This document shows positions 42,445 through 51,205 of a stretch of DNA of 64,000 bases, piece by piece. The position numbers were made by a program, and so were the translations under genes. How positions within the stretch are numbered: position 1 is the stretch's first letter; each line of letters opens with the position of its first letter. This DNA comes from Nonomuraea thailandensis (lineage in GTDB: Bacteria > Actinomycetota > Actinomycetes > Streptosporangiales > Streptosporangiaceae): assembly GCF_024172165.1 (NCBI RefSeq), contig NZ_JAMZEB010000002.1:2811501-2875500 (forward strand). The letters are read 5' to 3'. The notes beneath the pieces were generated by a model. The model was not told the DNA's origin. It was given only the letters and a program-made list of their open reading frames with translations, and ran no database searches.

Positions 42445-44361
42445 TCAGCCGCCGACGCGAGCGCCGTCCGCCGGTTGCCGCTGGGCGAACTGCGTCCGGT
42501 ACAGGTCCGCGTACAGCCCGCCGGCCGGCAGCAGCTCCTCGTGCGTGCCGCGTTCCCTGATCCGGCCGGCCTCCACGACCAGGATCTGGTCGGCGTTCCT
42601 GATCGTGGACAGCCGGTGTGCGATCACCAGCGACGTCCGCCCGGCCAGCGCCGTCTCCAGCGCCCGCTGGATCGCCGCCTCCGACTCCGAGTCGAGGTGC
42701 GCGGTCGCCTCGTCGAGCACGACGATCGGCGGAGCCTTGAGCAGCAGCCTGGCCAGGGCGATCCGCTGCTTCTCGCCGCCGGACAGGCGGTGGCCGCGCT
42801 CGCCGACCACGGTGTCCAGGCCGTCCGGCAGGGCGCTGATCGTGTCCCAGACGAGCGCCGCCCGGCAGGCCTCGATCAGTTCGCGCTCGCTCGCGCCGCG
42901 CCGGGCGTACTCGAGGTTGGCCCGCAGGGTGTCGTGGAACAGGTGCGCGTCCTGCGTGACCACGCCCACCGCGTCGCGCAGCGAGCCCAGCGCCAGATCG
43001 CGGACGTCCTGGCCGCCGACCCGCACGCTGCCCTCGGTGGCGTCGTAGAGGCGGGGGACGAGCTGGGTGATCGTGGTCTTGCCCGCACCGGACGGGCCGA
43101 CCAGCGCGGTCAGCTTTCCCGCGGGGGCGTGGAAGCTCAGGTCGCGCAACGTCCACCGGTCGTCCGCCTGCTCCGGGACGCGGGCCGCGGCGGACTCCAG
43201 CGAGGCCAGCGACACCTCCGCCGGCCCCGGATAACGGAAACAGACCCGGTCGAAGACGACGTCCGGCGCCGGCGGGCCCGAATGACCCGGCGGGTCCAGC
43301 TCCCGCGCGCCGGCGCGCTCGGTGATGTGCGGCTCCAGGTCGAGCACCTCCAGCACCCGGTCGAAGCTCACCAGGGCCGTCAGCGCCGCGGCCTGCATCG
43401 AGGCCAGCAGGTTGATCGGCCCGTAGAGCCGCATCAGCAGCGCCACCATGGCCACCAGGGATCCGAGCTCGAGCGAGCCGCCGATGGTCAGGACGCCGCC
43501 GAGGCCGTACACGACGGCCGTGGTCAGAGCCGTCAGGACGGTGACGACGATGGCGAAGATCCGCCCGTACACGACGCGCAGGATGGAGATGTCGCGGACG
43601 CGCGCGGTCTTGCCCGCGAACGTGGCCAGGTCGTCCTGCGGGTGGCCGTACAGCTTGGACAGCAGCGCCCCGGAGACGTTGAAGCGCTCGTGCATCATCG
43701 AGCTCATGTCGGCGTCCAGCTCCATCGACTCCCGCGCGAGCCGCTCCTGCCTCTTCGCGATCAGCCGGGCCGGCAGCAGGAAGAGCGGGACCATCACCAG
43801 CGCCGCGAGGGTGATCTGCCACGACAGGTACACCATCGCGACGAGGATGAGCACGAGCGTGAGCAGCGTCGACACCGACTGCGACAGCAGCGTCGTCAGG
43901 GCCTGCCTGGCACCGATCACGTCGGTGTTGAGCCGGCTGACCAGCGCGCCGGTCTGCGTGCGGGTGAAGAACGCCAGCGGCTGGCGCTGGATGTGCTCGA
44001 ACACCCTGGTCCGCAGGTCGTGCACCAGGCCCTCGCCGATCCGGCCCGAGCACCACGCCCCCAGGTACGCCGCCCCCGCCTCGACCAGCGACAACCCCGC
44101 CACCAGCAGGCACAGCCACACCACCGTGCCCGTGCGCCCGGGCAGGATCCCCTCGTCGATGATCGCCTTGAGGATGAGGGGACCGGCGGCCGTGATGACC
44201 GCGACGGTGACGGTGGCCAGCAGCAGCAGGGCCAGGAACCCGCGGTAACTCCGCGCGTACGGGAGGATCCGCCGCACCGTCCCGCGCTTCACCCGCTGCT
44301 GGGTGATCGATTCGTCGAACCGCAGCCCCGCCGGGCCGCTCTTCGTGCTCTTCGCCCCCAA
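42445..44361 (-). CDS. ABC exporter, fused membrane and ATPase domains (MsbA type)
   Basis: 638 aa half-transporter acting as a dimer: six membrane helices in the first 330 residues or so, then an ATP-binding domain with Walker A (GPSGAGKTT), signature LSGGEKQR, Walker B (IVVLDEAT) and H-loop (IAHRLS). MsbA-type exporters next to NRPS genes usually export the peptide and give self-protection; that role is inferred here. The start is taken as TTG at 44361; an internal GTG before KRGTVRRILPYAR is possible. Divergent from mbtH with a StrR-type operator in the shared upstream region, so it is probably under the cluster activator. Confidence 0.92.
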   Translation of the reverse strand: MGAKSTKSGPAGLRFDESITQQRVKRGTVRRILPYARSYRGFLALLLLATVTVAVITAAGPLILKAIIDEGILPGRTGTVVWLCLLVAGLSLVEAGAAYLGAWCSGRIGEGLVHDLRTRVFEHIQRQPLAFFTRTQTGALVSRLNTDVIGARQALTTLLSQSVSTLLTLVLILVAMVYLSWQITLAALVMVPLFLLPARLIAKRQERLARESMELDADMSSMMHERFNVSGALLSKLYGHPQDDLATFAGKTARVRDISILRVVYGRIFAIVVTVLTALTTAVVYGLGGVLTIGGSLELGSLVAMVALLMRLYGPINLLASMQAAALTALVSFDRVLEVLDLEPHITERAGARELDPPGHSGPPAPDVVFDRVCFRYPGPAEVSLASLESAAARVPEQADDRWTLRDLSFHAPAGKLTALVGPSGAGKTTITQLVPRLYDATEGSVRVGGQDVRDLALGSLRDAVGVVTQDAHLFHDTLRANLEYARRGASERELIEACRAALVWDTISALPDGLDTVVGERGHRLSGGEKQRIALARLLLKAPPIVVLDEATAHLDSESEAAIQRALETALAGRTSLVIAHRLSTIRNADQILVVEAGRIRERGTHEELLPAGGLYADLYRTQFAQRQPADGARVGG

Positions 44362-44413
44362 GGGGTACCTGCCTCGCTGTCGATGGGGATGGGCGGCGGT
44401 GCCGGACAGGCCC

Positions 44414-44442
44414 GTTCAACTGCGGCATCAGCGCAGTTGAAC
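44414..44442. promoter_or_regulatory. StrR-family operator in the exporter/mbtH divergent promoter
   Basis: GTTCAACTG (44414-44422), 11 nt, CAGTTGAAC (44434-44442): a perfect inverted repeat matching the StrR/Tei15*/Bbr type consensus GTTCRACTG-N11-CAGTYGAAC. It lies upstream of a candidate promoter for mbtH and next to the gene for a regulator of that very family. Confidence 0.9.
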
Positions 44443-44457
44443 GGGGAACCGCCGAAA

Positions 44458-44488
44458 TTGACTGGCGCCCGGTGCCTGAGTTCATAGT
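44458..44488 (+). promoter_or_regulatory. Candidate promoter of mbtH
   Basis: TTGACT (44458-44463) and CATAGT (44483-44488), 19 nt apart. The StrR-type operator ends 15 nt upstream of the -35, a usual activator position. The spacing is slightly long, fitting a promoter that needs an activator. Confidence 0.4.
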
Positions 44489-44603
44489 TGGTCCCAGCGG
44501 GGCCGAGCGACGCATCACGCGGCCACCGAACGCCGGACCGGAGTCGTACGCACGTCCGTTCTCCGGCGCCACCCACATCCCGTACCCGAGAAAGGACGAC
44601 GTG

Positions 44604-44816
44604 GTGACGAATCCGTTCGACGACCCGGATGCCCAGTACCTGGTCCTGGTCAACGACGAGGGCCAGCACTCCCTCTGGCCGATCTTCGTGACGGTCCCCG
44701 AAGGCTGGAAGACCGTGTTCGGGCAGGCCGGACGCCAGGAATGTCTCGACTACATCGAGAAGTCGTGGACCGACATGCGGCCCAAGAGCCTGATCGAGGC
44801 GATGGAGAAGAAGTAA
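44604..44816 (+). CDS. mbtH: MbtH-like protein
   Basis: 70 aa, the usual MbtH length. It shows the conserved NPFDD start, the NDEGQHSLWP stretch and the WTDMRPKSL end with the family tryptophans. MbtH proteins bind A domains and are often needed for their folding or activity, so this one probably serves the synthetases in this window. Two GTG codons follow an AGGA Shine-Dalgarno (44593-44596); the second (44604) has 7-nt spacing and gives the family start. The same frame is open upstream but without family similarity. Likely activated through the operator at 44414-44442. Confidence 0.95.
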   Translation: MTNPFDDPDAQYLVLVNDEGQHSLWPIFVTVPEGWKTVFGQAGRQECLDYIEKSWTDMRPKSLIEAMEKK

Positions 44817-44828
44817 CCCGTTCCGCGG

Positions 44829-44860
44829 CGTCGCCGACCCACCCGTGGTGGTCGGCGACG
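44829..44860. terminator. Hairpin after mbtH
   Basis: Perfect 11-bp inverted repeat (44829-44839 and 44850-44860), followed on the + strand by CTTTT. Between convergent mbtH and the regulator gene. Confidence 0.75.
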
Positions 44861-44912
44861 TCGGCTTTTCCGGGAGGTCTTCGGCGTCGCCGTCCGTCAT
44901 GGCCCGGCCCCG

Positions 44913-46055
44913 TTACTGGCCGACGGCCTTCCAGGGCAGTGACGGGTCCCGCTCGTCGAGCTCCTGCGCGAACTGATGCCAGGTGGCGGCGTACTGGCGG
45001 GCCAGCCTGACCACCACGTGCTCCCAGTGGGGAGGGACCGCGGCGATGAGCTCCGACCAGCTCTCCATCGCCATCGCGGTCTCCTTCAGCAGCCGCAGCA
45101 ACTGGCGGCCCTCCTCCTTCAGGCGTAGCGAGGGGTCGCGCAGCAGCTTGTCCAGCACCAGGGAGGGCTCCGGCTGGGGGAGTTGCGCCGTCGTGGCCTG
45201 CTCGGCGCGCCGCCGGCCGATCTGGTCGGGCATCGCGGCGTCCGGTACGGGCCCCGCCGCGCCCTCCGCCGCGCCCTCCGCCGTGCCGGTGACCGGCAGG
45301 ATCATCGTGGGCGGCTCGTTCGACAACATGCGTTTGCGCACGTCGCTCGCCGTGGCCGGGGAGATCCCGGCGAGCCGTGCCACCTCGCGCAACGAGGCGT
45401 CGGGATTGCGGGCGATGACCTCGGCCGCGCGTAACCGGCCGCTGGCGCCGCTCAGCGGCCGGACCCTGCCGTCGCGGCCGATGCGCGCGTTCAACTGCGG
45501 CACCGAGTCAGTTGAACGACGGCGGATGGCGGCCACCGCCTTGGCGCCGAGCCCGGACGCCCGCGCGATGGCCCGGTCCGACATGTGCGGGTGCGAGGCG
45601 ACGATGCGGATCGCGGCGGCTCGCCGGTCGGCGTGGGTGAGGGGGAGACCGTGGGCGATGTTCGCCTGCACGGCGTGCAGGAAGGCGTCTTCCGTGGTGC
45701 CGTCGAAGAACTCGACGTCGATGTCCTTCTGGCCGCGTACCAGGGCGGCGAGCAGGCGGTGCATTCCGTCGATCACGCGCCGGTCGGAGCGGCGGACGAG
45801 GATGGCGGGAAGGGGACCGTCGATCTCGGCCAGCCGCGCCACGTGTTCCTGGTCCTGCCCCGCCAGCCGGGGCGACTCGCCGGGCATGAGCGTGGCGATC
45901 GGCACGCAGACGATCTGCGGCCCCAGACCGTCGGGAAGTGCGGTGAGTCCGGCGGAGCCGATGCCCGCGGACTCCGGAACCGGGACCACGCCGAATTCGT
46001 TCAACTGCAAATCTTTCACCCCGTTAACATGGTGCTTATGGCTAACTGTCCTCAT
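44913..46055 (-). CDS. StrR-like (ParB-fold) pathway-specific activator
   Basis: About 380 aa. The N-terminal ParB-like segment (CVPIATLMPGESPRLAGQDQ, then LPAILVRRSDRRVIDGMHRLLAA) and central helix-turn-helix parts are those of StrR, Tei15* and Bbr, which activate streptomycin and glycopeptide-type clusters by binding GTTCRACTG inverted repeats. Two full sites of that type lie nearby, one in the mbtH/exporter promoter and one inside this gene (45489-45517), plus a half-site at 45999-46007. The start is unsure: ATG at 46055 (weak ribosome site) or ATG at 46082 (GGAG too far upstream). It is the likely master regulator of the NRPS genes, whose own promoter is outside the window. Confidence 0.9.
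   Translation of the reverse strand: MRTVSHKHHVNGVKDLQLNEFGVVPVPESAGIGSAGLTALPDGLGPQIVCVPIATLMPGESPRLAGQDQEHVARLAEIDGPLPAILVRRSDRRVIDGMHRLLAALVRGQKDIDVEFFDGTTEDAFLHAVQANIAHGLPLTHADRRAAAIRIVASHPHMSDRAIARASGLGAKAVAAIRRRSTDSVPQLNARIGRDGRVRPLSGASGRLRAAEVIARNPDASLREVARLAGISPATASDVRKRMLSNEPPTMILPVTGTAEGAAEGAAGPVPDAAMPDQIGRRRAEQATTAQLPQPEPSLVLDKLLRDPSLRLKEEGRQLLRLLKETAMAMESWSELIAAVPPHWEHVVVRLARQYAATWHQFAQELDERDPSLPWKAVGQ
45489..45517. promoter_or_regulatory. Intragenic StrR-family operator
   Basis: A second perfect GTTCAACTG-N11-CAGTTGAAC (halves 45489-45497 and 45509-45517), within the coding sequence of the StrR-like regulator where it encodes VPQLN. A separate half-site GTTCAACTG is at 45999-46007 near the start of the gene. 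Confidence 0.85.
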
Positions 46056-46082
46056 TAATTGCCCGCCGCCGGTCGATCGCAT

Positions 46083-46803
46083 TCTCGCGTGATTTTCTCC
46101 AGCGAAGTCCCGGCATGGCGGCGGGCATGGTCCGTCGCGATTTCGAAAGTGCTCAGGAGAGCGAAAGAAGTGCCCGTCCCCGCACCAGGTGGCCGCCGCG
46201 CCCGACCCGCGTCATTCCACAGAATGCCATCGGCCGATCAGAGAGGCGCAGGATGAGGCGGGCGTCCCTGCGGGCCGCCCGTGGGGCCAGAAGCTCATGA
46301 TTACTCATCATCCACAGGGCGGGTCACCATGCCAAGCCTTTGGAGTCATCTTTGTATGTCAAATTTGTCATTGACCGATCGGGTCAGGTAATTCTCTCTG
46401 GTAAGTGCGCTCCCCGGATGAAGGGCGGGAAGCGCCGCGGGCCGAGGGGATGGCGAACCCCCCTGTTCAGCCGCCGTGGGCCGCGCGCACCGCCGGGGCA
46501 CGGCCTAGATACACGGTGATTGATCATTGATCTACTTCGCGTGGCTGCGCCCGCGACCTGCGAACTCACCGCGGCCCCGGCGGCCGGGCGCCGGCTCGGG
46601 ACGCCGGAAGTCACGCTCGGCGCCTCGGGTGGTAACGGACGGTGAGTGCCGGCCCCTCCCTGGACCGTGCCGAATCCTGTGGCCCGTGCCGGGATGAACC
46701 ATTAGCGGGTCGCGAGGTGACGAGGCGGCCACGCTCGGTCCCCGCCCGGCGGGCATACGCCGCTTGTACTCTTTTTATAGGGGCTGGTATTAGGTTCTCG
46801 TCC
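46083..46803. other. Gene-poor region between the regulator and the transposase
   Basis: About 720 nt with no convincing gene. It contains a pocket of lower G+C (about 46290-46410 and 46510-46545, with TTGATCATTGATC). No tRNA, no clear inverted repeat pairing with the far side of the transposase and no further StrR site were seen. Probably the edge of the biosynthetic cluster, holding the regulator's promoter. Confidence 0.5.
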
Positions 46804-48465
46804 ATGTACTTGCGGTCGACTCCCCGGCGGAATAAGGACGGTTCCGTAGTTCGCTACCTGCAGTTGGCCCACAACGCGTGGGATCCGGCGACGAAGCGTT
46901 CGAAAGTGCAGGTCATCTACAATTTCGGCCGCGACGACGCCTCGAACCGGCAGGCCCTTTTACGCCTGGCCGCCTCGGTTGTCAAGATTCTCGATCCCGC
47001 CCAGCTCCTCGACGTGACCGCCGACGGCCTGGAGTTCGTGGACTCGCGGCCGTTCGGCGCGGTGTGGGCGCTGGACGGGCTGTGGCGGCAACTGGAGCTC
47101 GACGGAACGTTCCGCCGGATGCGCCGGGACGGCGCGCTGGACCCCGCGGCGGAGCGGGTGTTGTTCGCCCTGGTCGCCGGCCGGGCCCTGGCGGGCTCGG
47201 CCGACCCGCCCGCCGAGGTCGCGCGCTGGGTGAACGAGGACGTCTTCGTCGACGGGCTGCCCGCCACCACCGAAAACGATTGCCAGAAGGTGACCGAGTG
47301 GCTGTGCGAGGTGTCCGGCCGGCTGCAGGAAGAGGTCTTCCATCGGGTGGCCGACCGCCTCGGCCTCGAAGCCGACCTGCTGTTCTTCGAGTCCGCCCAC
47401 GGCGCCCTGCCGCCGGACCTCGGCCTGGACGGCGACGAGGATCCCCAGGGCGCGGGGACGACGGGTTTCCAGGCCCTCGCCCCGCCCGGCTGCCACGAGG
47501 CCCACCAGAGCGTGATCGGGCTGGCCGTCACCCGTTCGGGCATCCCGCTCAGGGTCTGGCGCTGGCCCGGCTGCGCGGACGACGCGGCGATGATCCGCCA
47601 GGCCAGGGAGGACATGAAGGGCTGGACGCTGTCGCGCGTCGTCCGGACGGCCGACCGCGGCTGCCCGGTCGCCGCCGGCCGGTGCGCCCTGCACAAGGAC
47701 GACGACCACCACTACATCGTCGGCGCGAAACTGCGCTCGGGGTCGGCCGAGGCCGACGCCGCGCTGTCCCGCCAGGGCCGCTACCACCGCGCGGCGGCGA
47801 ACCTGCGGGTCAAGGAGGTCCACATCGCCGCGGACGAACGCTTCGTGATCTGCTGCGACACCCGGACCGCCCAGCGCGACGCCGAAGTACGCACCCGCCT
47901 GGTGGAGGAGCTCTCCGCGCTGATCGACGACACCGACAGGCTGTCTCTCGCCGACCGCACCGACCTGCACCTGGAGATCGCGGCCCATCCCCGGATGCGC
48001 CGCTATCTGCGCCTGACGCCCGGCGGGCTGCTGCGCATCGACGTCAAGGCCGTCAAGACCGAGGAGAACCTCGACGGCAAGTACCTGGTCCGCACCACCG
48101 ACCCCGAGCTGCCGGCCGAGGAGATCGCGCTCGGCTACATGCGGCTGCTCGAAACGGAACGCGGGTGGCGCGACCTGCTCGCCGGCCTGCGGCGGCTGCA
48201 GACCCAGGGGGAGCCTGGAGGCCGCGGGCACCTGCTGCTCACCTGGCTCAGCCTTCTTCTCGTCCGCGTCGCCGAGAGCCGCACCGGGCTGCCGTGGTCA
48301 CGGTTGCGGCGCGAGCTCGACCGCATCAAGCTCGGCACGTTCGCCGCCCGGACCAGCGTCCTGCGGCAGCGTACCGAGATCACCGAGGAGCAGTACGGGC
48401 TGCTCGCGGCCCTGGGCCTGGCCCCACCGCCGCGGATCGTCCAGAGCACCTCGCCGGACGGCTGA
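46804..48465 (+). CDS. IS1634-family transposase, probably inactive
   Basis: 553 aa from the ATG at 46804. It resembles actinobacterial IS1634-type DDE transposases throughout: GLAVTRSGIPLRVWRWPG, ADRG, LRSGSAEADAALSRQGRY, NLDGKYLVRT, ERGWRD. As I recall the family consensus, the first catalytic Asp lies in a block like FFDTTSTYFE; here the block reads FFESAHGALP, so the Asp is replaced by Glu and the block is scrambled. The later YHR-type segment after ERGWRD is also lost (LRRLQTQGEPGG). The frame is unbroken despite this. No terminal inverted repeats were found. It is either a decaying insertion sequence or a transposase-derived protein kept for another use. Confidence 0.8.
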   Translation: MYLRSTPRRNKDGSVVRYLQLAHNAWDPATKRSKVQVIYNFGRDDASNRQALLRLAASVVKILDPAQLLDVTADGLEFVDSRPFGAVWALDGLWRQLELDGTFRRMRRDGALDPAAERVLFALVAGRALAGSADPPAEVARWVNEDVFVDGLPATTENDCQKVTEWLCEVSGRLQEEVFHRVADRLGLEADLLFFESAHGALPPDLGLDGDEDPQGAGTTGFQALAPPGCHEAHQSVIGLAVTRSGIPLRVWRWPGCADDAAMIRQAREDMKGWTLSRVVRTADRGCPVAAGRCALHKDDDHHYIVGAKLRSGSAEADAALSRQGRYHRAAANLRVKEVHIAADERFVICCDTRTAQRDAEVRTRLVEELSALIDDTDRLSLADRTDLHLEIAAHPRMRRYLRLTPGGLLRIDVKAVKTEENLDGKYLVRTTDPELPAEEIALGYMRLLETERGWRDLLAGLRRLQTQGEPGGRGHLLLTWLSLLLVRVAESRTGLPWSRLRRELDRIKLGTFAARTSVLRQRTEITEEQYGLLAALGLAPPPRIVQSTSPDG

Positions 48466-48586
48466 GGACGGCCACCGGTCGCGAGCCGCCCACCGGCGCG
48501 GACGGCCGGGGGCGGCGTCGGGAGCTTATCCGTCAGAAATCGGGAAAGATCAGGTTCCGGACCGCCGTCCGCGTCATCCTTGGAGG

Positions 48587-49363
48587 GTGCAGACGACTGA
48601 CCTCCTTCACTCCCTCTACGCCCGGCGCCTGCGCCGTCAGATCATGGCGGGACCGCTGCCCCGCCACGTCGGCCTGATCATGGACGGCAACCGGCGCTGG
48701 GCCAGGCAGATGGGCATGGCCAACCCGAGCATGGGCCACAAATTCGGCGCCGACCACATCGAGCACGTGCTGACCTGGTGCGAGGGGCTCGGCATCCAGC
48801 ACCTGACCGTGTTCCTCTGCTCGACGGAGAACCTCCAGCGCCGCGGCGACGAGGAGGTGGCCTTCCTGCTGAAGGTGATCGAGCAGATGGTCGCCGACCA
48901 CTTCGACCGCCCCGACGCCCGCTGGCGGGTGCACGTAGCGGGGATGCTCGACATCCTGCCCGACACCACGGCCCGCGCGCTCAAGAGCGCGGTCGAGGCC
49001 ACCCGCACGTGCGACACCGGCTTCCACCTCACCCTGGCCATCGGGTACGGCGGGCGCCAGGAGGTCATCGAGGCGCTGCGCGAGCTGCTGTACGAGCGGG
49101 CCGAGGCCGGGCAGTCCATGGTGGAGCTGGCCTCGACCCTGACCGTGGACGACGTGGCCCGCCACCTGTACACGGCCGGGCAGCCGGACCCCGACCTGGT
49201 GATCAGGACCAGCGGGGAGCAGCGCATGTCGAACTTTCTGCTCTGGCAGTCCGCCTACTCCGAGCTGTACTTCTGTGAGGCGTACTGGCCGGCCTTCCGC
49301 GAGATCGACTTCCTGCGGGCGCTGCGCAGCTTCGCGGACCGGCAGCGGCGATACGGGAGCTGA
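48587..49363 (+). CDS. Isoprenyl (cis-prenyl) transferase
   Basis: 258 aa, normal length for the UppS/Z-prenyltransferase family, which condenses isopentenyl diphosphate onto an allylic diphosphate in cis. Catalytic D33 lies in the GLIMDGNRRWAR block. Other family blocks seen: FLCSTENLQR, RTSGEQRMSNFLLWQSAYSE. It could make undecaprenyl diphosphate or a shorter product; cell-wall prenyl carriers are the common role. The GTG at 48587 directly abuts GGAGG, giving no normal spacing, but no other in-frame start preserves the LYARRLRR N-terminus. It stands alone, not in an evident operon. Confidence 0.9.
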   Translation: MQTTDLLHSLYARRLRRQIMAGPLPRHVGLIMDGNRRWARQMGMANPSMGHKFGADHIEHVLTWCEGLGIQHLTVFLCSTENLQRRGDEEVAFLLKVIEQMVADHFDRPDARWRVHVAGMLDILPDTTARALKSAVEATRTCDTGFHLTLAIGYGGRQEVIEALRELLYERAEAGQSMVELASTLTVDDVARHLYTAGQPDPDLVIRTSGEQRMSNFLLWQSAYSELYFCEAYWPAFREIDFLRALRSFADRQRRYGS

Positions 49364-49439
49364 CCAGGGGTGGTGGGGTCAGGGGCGGCCGCTGGTAATT
49401 CGGTTGCGGGTGGGGCGGCGTGGCTGGTGAGGTGTGCCG

Positions 49440-50210
49440 GTGAATCGTGCAGAGGTACTGGCCGCTTTCGATCGGGAGATGCGGCGCGAGGTCGTGGCCG
49501 ACGGCCCGGACACCGAGGTCGAGCGTGACGGCGACGTGGTGCGCCAGGTGGGGCCGGAGGACGGCTGGAACGGTGTCCTCTGGTCCGGCCTGCGCGGCGA
49601 CGGTGCCGACGCCGACGCCGCCATCGCCGCGCAGGTGCGGCACTTCGGAGCGCTCGGGCGCGCGTTCGAGTGGAAGGTGTACGGCCACGACCGGCCCGCC
49701 GACCTCGGCAGCCGCCTGGAGGCCGCCGGCTTCACCCCCGAGCCCGCCGAGACGCTCATGGTGGCGCGGGCCGCCGCGATCCCCGGCGCGCCCGTCCCTG
49801 ACGGGGTCCGCCTGGCGCCGGTGATCGACCAGGAGGGCGTGGAGCTGGTGGCCGACGTGCACGACGCCGCCTTCGGCGCCGGCCGCGTACGCATCAGGGA
49901 GCGCCTGCTCGCCCAGCTCGCCGCCGGCAGCGTCGTCGCGGTCGTCGCCATGGCCGGTGACGTGCCGATCAGCGCCGCCCGCATGGACCTGCACCCCGGC
50001 ACCCGGTTCGCGGGCCTGTGGGGCGGCGGCACCGTGCCGGAGTGGCGCGGGCGCGGCGTCTACCGGGCACTGGTCGCCTACCGCGCCCGGGAGGCGGTGG
50101 CCCGCGGCCACGAGTTCCTTCAGGTGGACGCCTCCGACCAGAGCCACCCCATCCTGCTGCGGCTGGGCTTCGCCGAGCTCACCACGACGACGCCGTACGT
50201 CCATCCTTGA
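49440..50210 (+). CDS. GNAT family N-acetyltransferase
   Basis: 256 aa. The C-terminal half carries the acetyl-CoA fold, with the V-P-x-x-R-G-x-G-x-x block visible as TVPEWRGRGVYRALV and an ASDQSHPILLRLGF end. The N-terminal half is a second, diverged GNAT-like region. GTG at 49440 is chosen for the GAGG 7 nt upstream; a GTG two codons earlier is also possible. Substrate unknown. Confidence 0.85.
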   Translation: MNRAEVLAAFDREMRREVVADGPDTEVERDGDVVRQVGPEDGWNGVLWSGLRGDGADADAAIAAQVRHFGALGRAFEWKVYGHDRPADLGSRLEAAGFTPEPAETLMVARAAAIPGAPVPDGVRLAPVIDQEGVELVADVHDAAFGAGRVRIRERLLAQLAAGSVVAVVAMAGDVPISAARMDLHPGTRFAGLWGGGTVPEWRGRGVYRALVAYRAREAVARGHEFLQVDASDQSHPILLRLGFAELTTTTPYVHP

Positions 50211-50253
50211 GTACCCTTGACTGACCCTTTTCCCGCGGAGCCCCGAGGAGTAC

Positions 50254-51171
50254 GTCACGAACCCCCGAGAGCTCGGCCTGCTGGCCGACTGTGAGAGCTG
50301 CTTCGGGCTGTGCTGCGTCGCGCTGCCGTTCTCGGCCTCGGCCGACTTCGCCGTGGACAAGGACGGCGGGCAGCCCTGCCACAACCTGCGCGACGACTTC
50401 CGCTGCTCGATCCACACGCGGTTGCGGGAGCGCGGGTTCCAGGGGTGCACGGTGTTCGACTGCTTCGGGGCCGGGCAGAAGGTCTCGCAGGTCACGTACG
50501 AGGGGCGAAGCTGGCGGGAGGCGCCGGCCACGGCACGGCAGATGTACGCGGTGTTCCCCGTCATGCGGCAGCTCCACGAGCTGCTGTGGTACCTCGCCGA
50601 GGCGCTGACCCTGGAGGCGGCCCGGCCGCTGCACGACGCGCTGCGGCTCGCCCTGGACGAGACCGAGCGGCTCACCCGGCAGAGCGCCGACGTGCTGGAG
50701 AAGCTCGACGTGGCCACCCACCGGGGTGAGGTGAACGGGCTACTGCTGCGGGCGAGCGAGCTGGCGCGGGCCGGGCTGGGCGGCAGGGAACGCCGGGGGG
50801 CCGACCTGATCGGCGCCCGGCTGAAGGGGGCGGGGCTGCGCGGCGCCAACCTGCGCGGGGCCTACCTCATCGGGGCCGACCTGCGAGGCGCCGACCTGCG
50901 GCAGGCCGACCTGATCGGGGCCGACCTGCGGGGCGCCGACCTGTCGGGGGCCGATCTCACGGGCTGCGTCTTCCTGACCCAGGCGCAGGTCAACGCCGCC
51001 AGGGGCGACTCCGCCACTCGGCTGCCCGACCGGCTGACCCGCCCCGCCCACTGGGCGGCTGACGGGCCGGCCGGTGCTCGGCCCGGTGACAGGCCCGGTG
51101 ACAGGCCCGGTGACAGGCCCGGTGACAGGCCCGGGGGCCGGGGAACGGGCCGCCGCCCGCGCCGCCGCTGA
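50254..51171 (+). CDS. Pentapeptide-repeat protein with Cys-rich N-terminus; start codon unclear
   Basis: About 305 aa if read from 50254. The N-terminus has clustered cysteines (ADCESCFGLCC, later FRCSIHTRL and VFDCFGAGQK). The C-terminal third has about a dozen A(D/N)LxG pentapeptide repeats, expected to form a right-handed quadrilateral beta-helix. A GDRP tail is encoded by four 12-bp repeats (51081-51128). The family start as I recall it (about xxxPRELGLLADCESC) falls at GTC-ACG (50254-50259) with GAGGAG just upstream, but no ATG, GTG or TTG exists there. The first standard start is GTG 50353, which would delete the conserved cysteines. Function unknown; some pentapeptide proteins mimic DNA and bind gyrase. 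Confidence 0.75.
   Translation, partial: VTNPRELGLLADCESCFGLCCVALPFSASADFAVDKDGGQPCHNLRDDFRCSIHTRLRERGFQGCTVFDCFGAGQKVSQVTYEGRSWREAPATARQMYAVFPVMRQLHELLWYLAEALTLEAARPLHDALRLALDETERLTRQSADVLEKLDVATHRGEVNGLLLRASELARAGLGGRERRGADLIGARLKGAGLRGANLRGAYLIGADLRGADLRQADLIGADLRGADLSGADLTGCVFLTQAQVNAARGDSATRLPDRLTRPAHWAADGPAGARPGDRPGDRPGDRPGDRPGGRGTGRRPRRR
51081..51128 (+). repeat. Four 12-bp tandem repeats in the pentapeptide gene
   Basis: GCCCGGTGACAG repeated four times in phase, coding for repeated Arg-Pro-Gly-Asp at the C-terminus of the pentapeptide-repeat protein. Confidence 0.9.
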
Positions 51172-51205
51172 GGCCGTCCCGCCCCGTCACTGACGACATC
51201 CCTGC

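Noticed and set aside
46083..46803. Small open frames in the gap before the transposase as genes.
   Set aside because: They lack ribosome sites, family motifs and actinomycete codon pattern; the frame leading into the transposase from 46642 has no similarity before the ATG at 46804.
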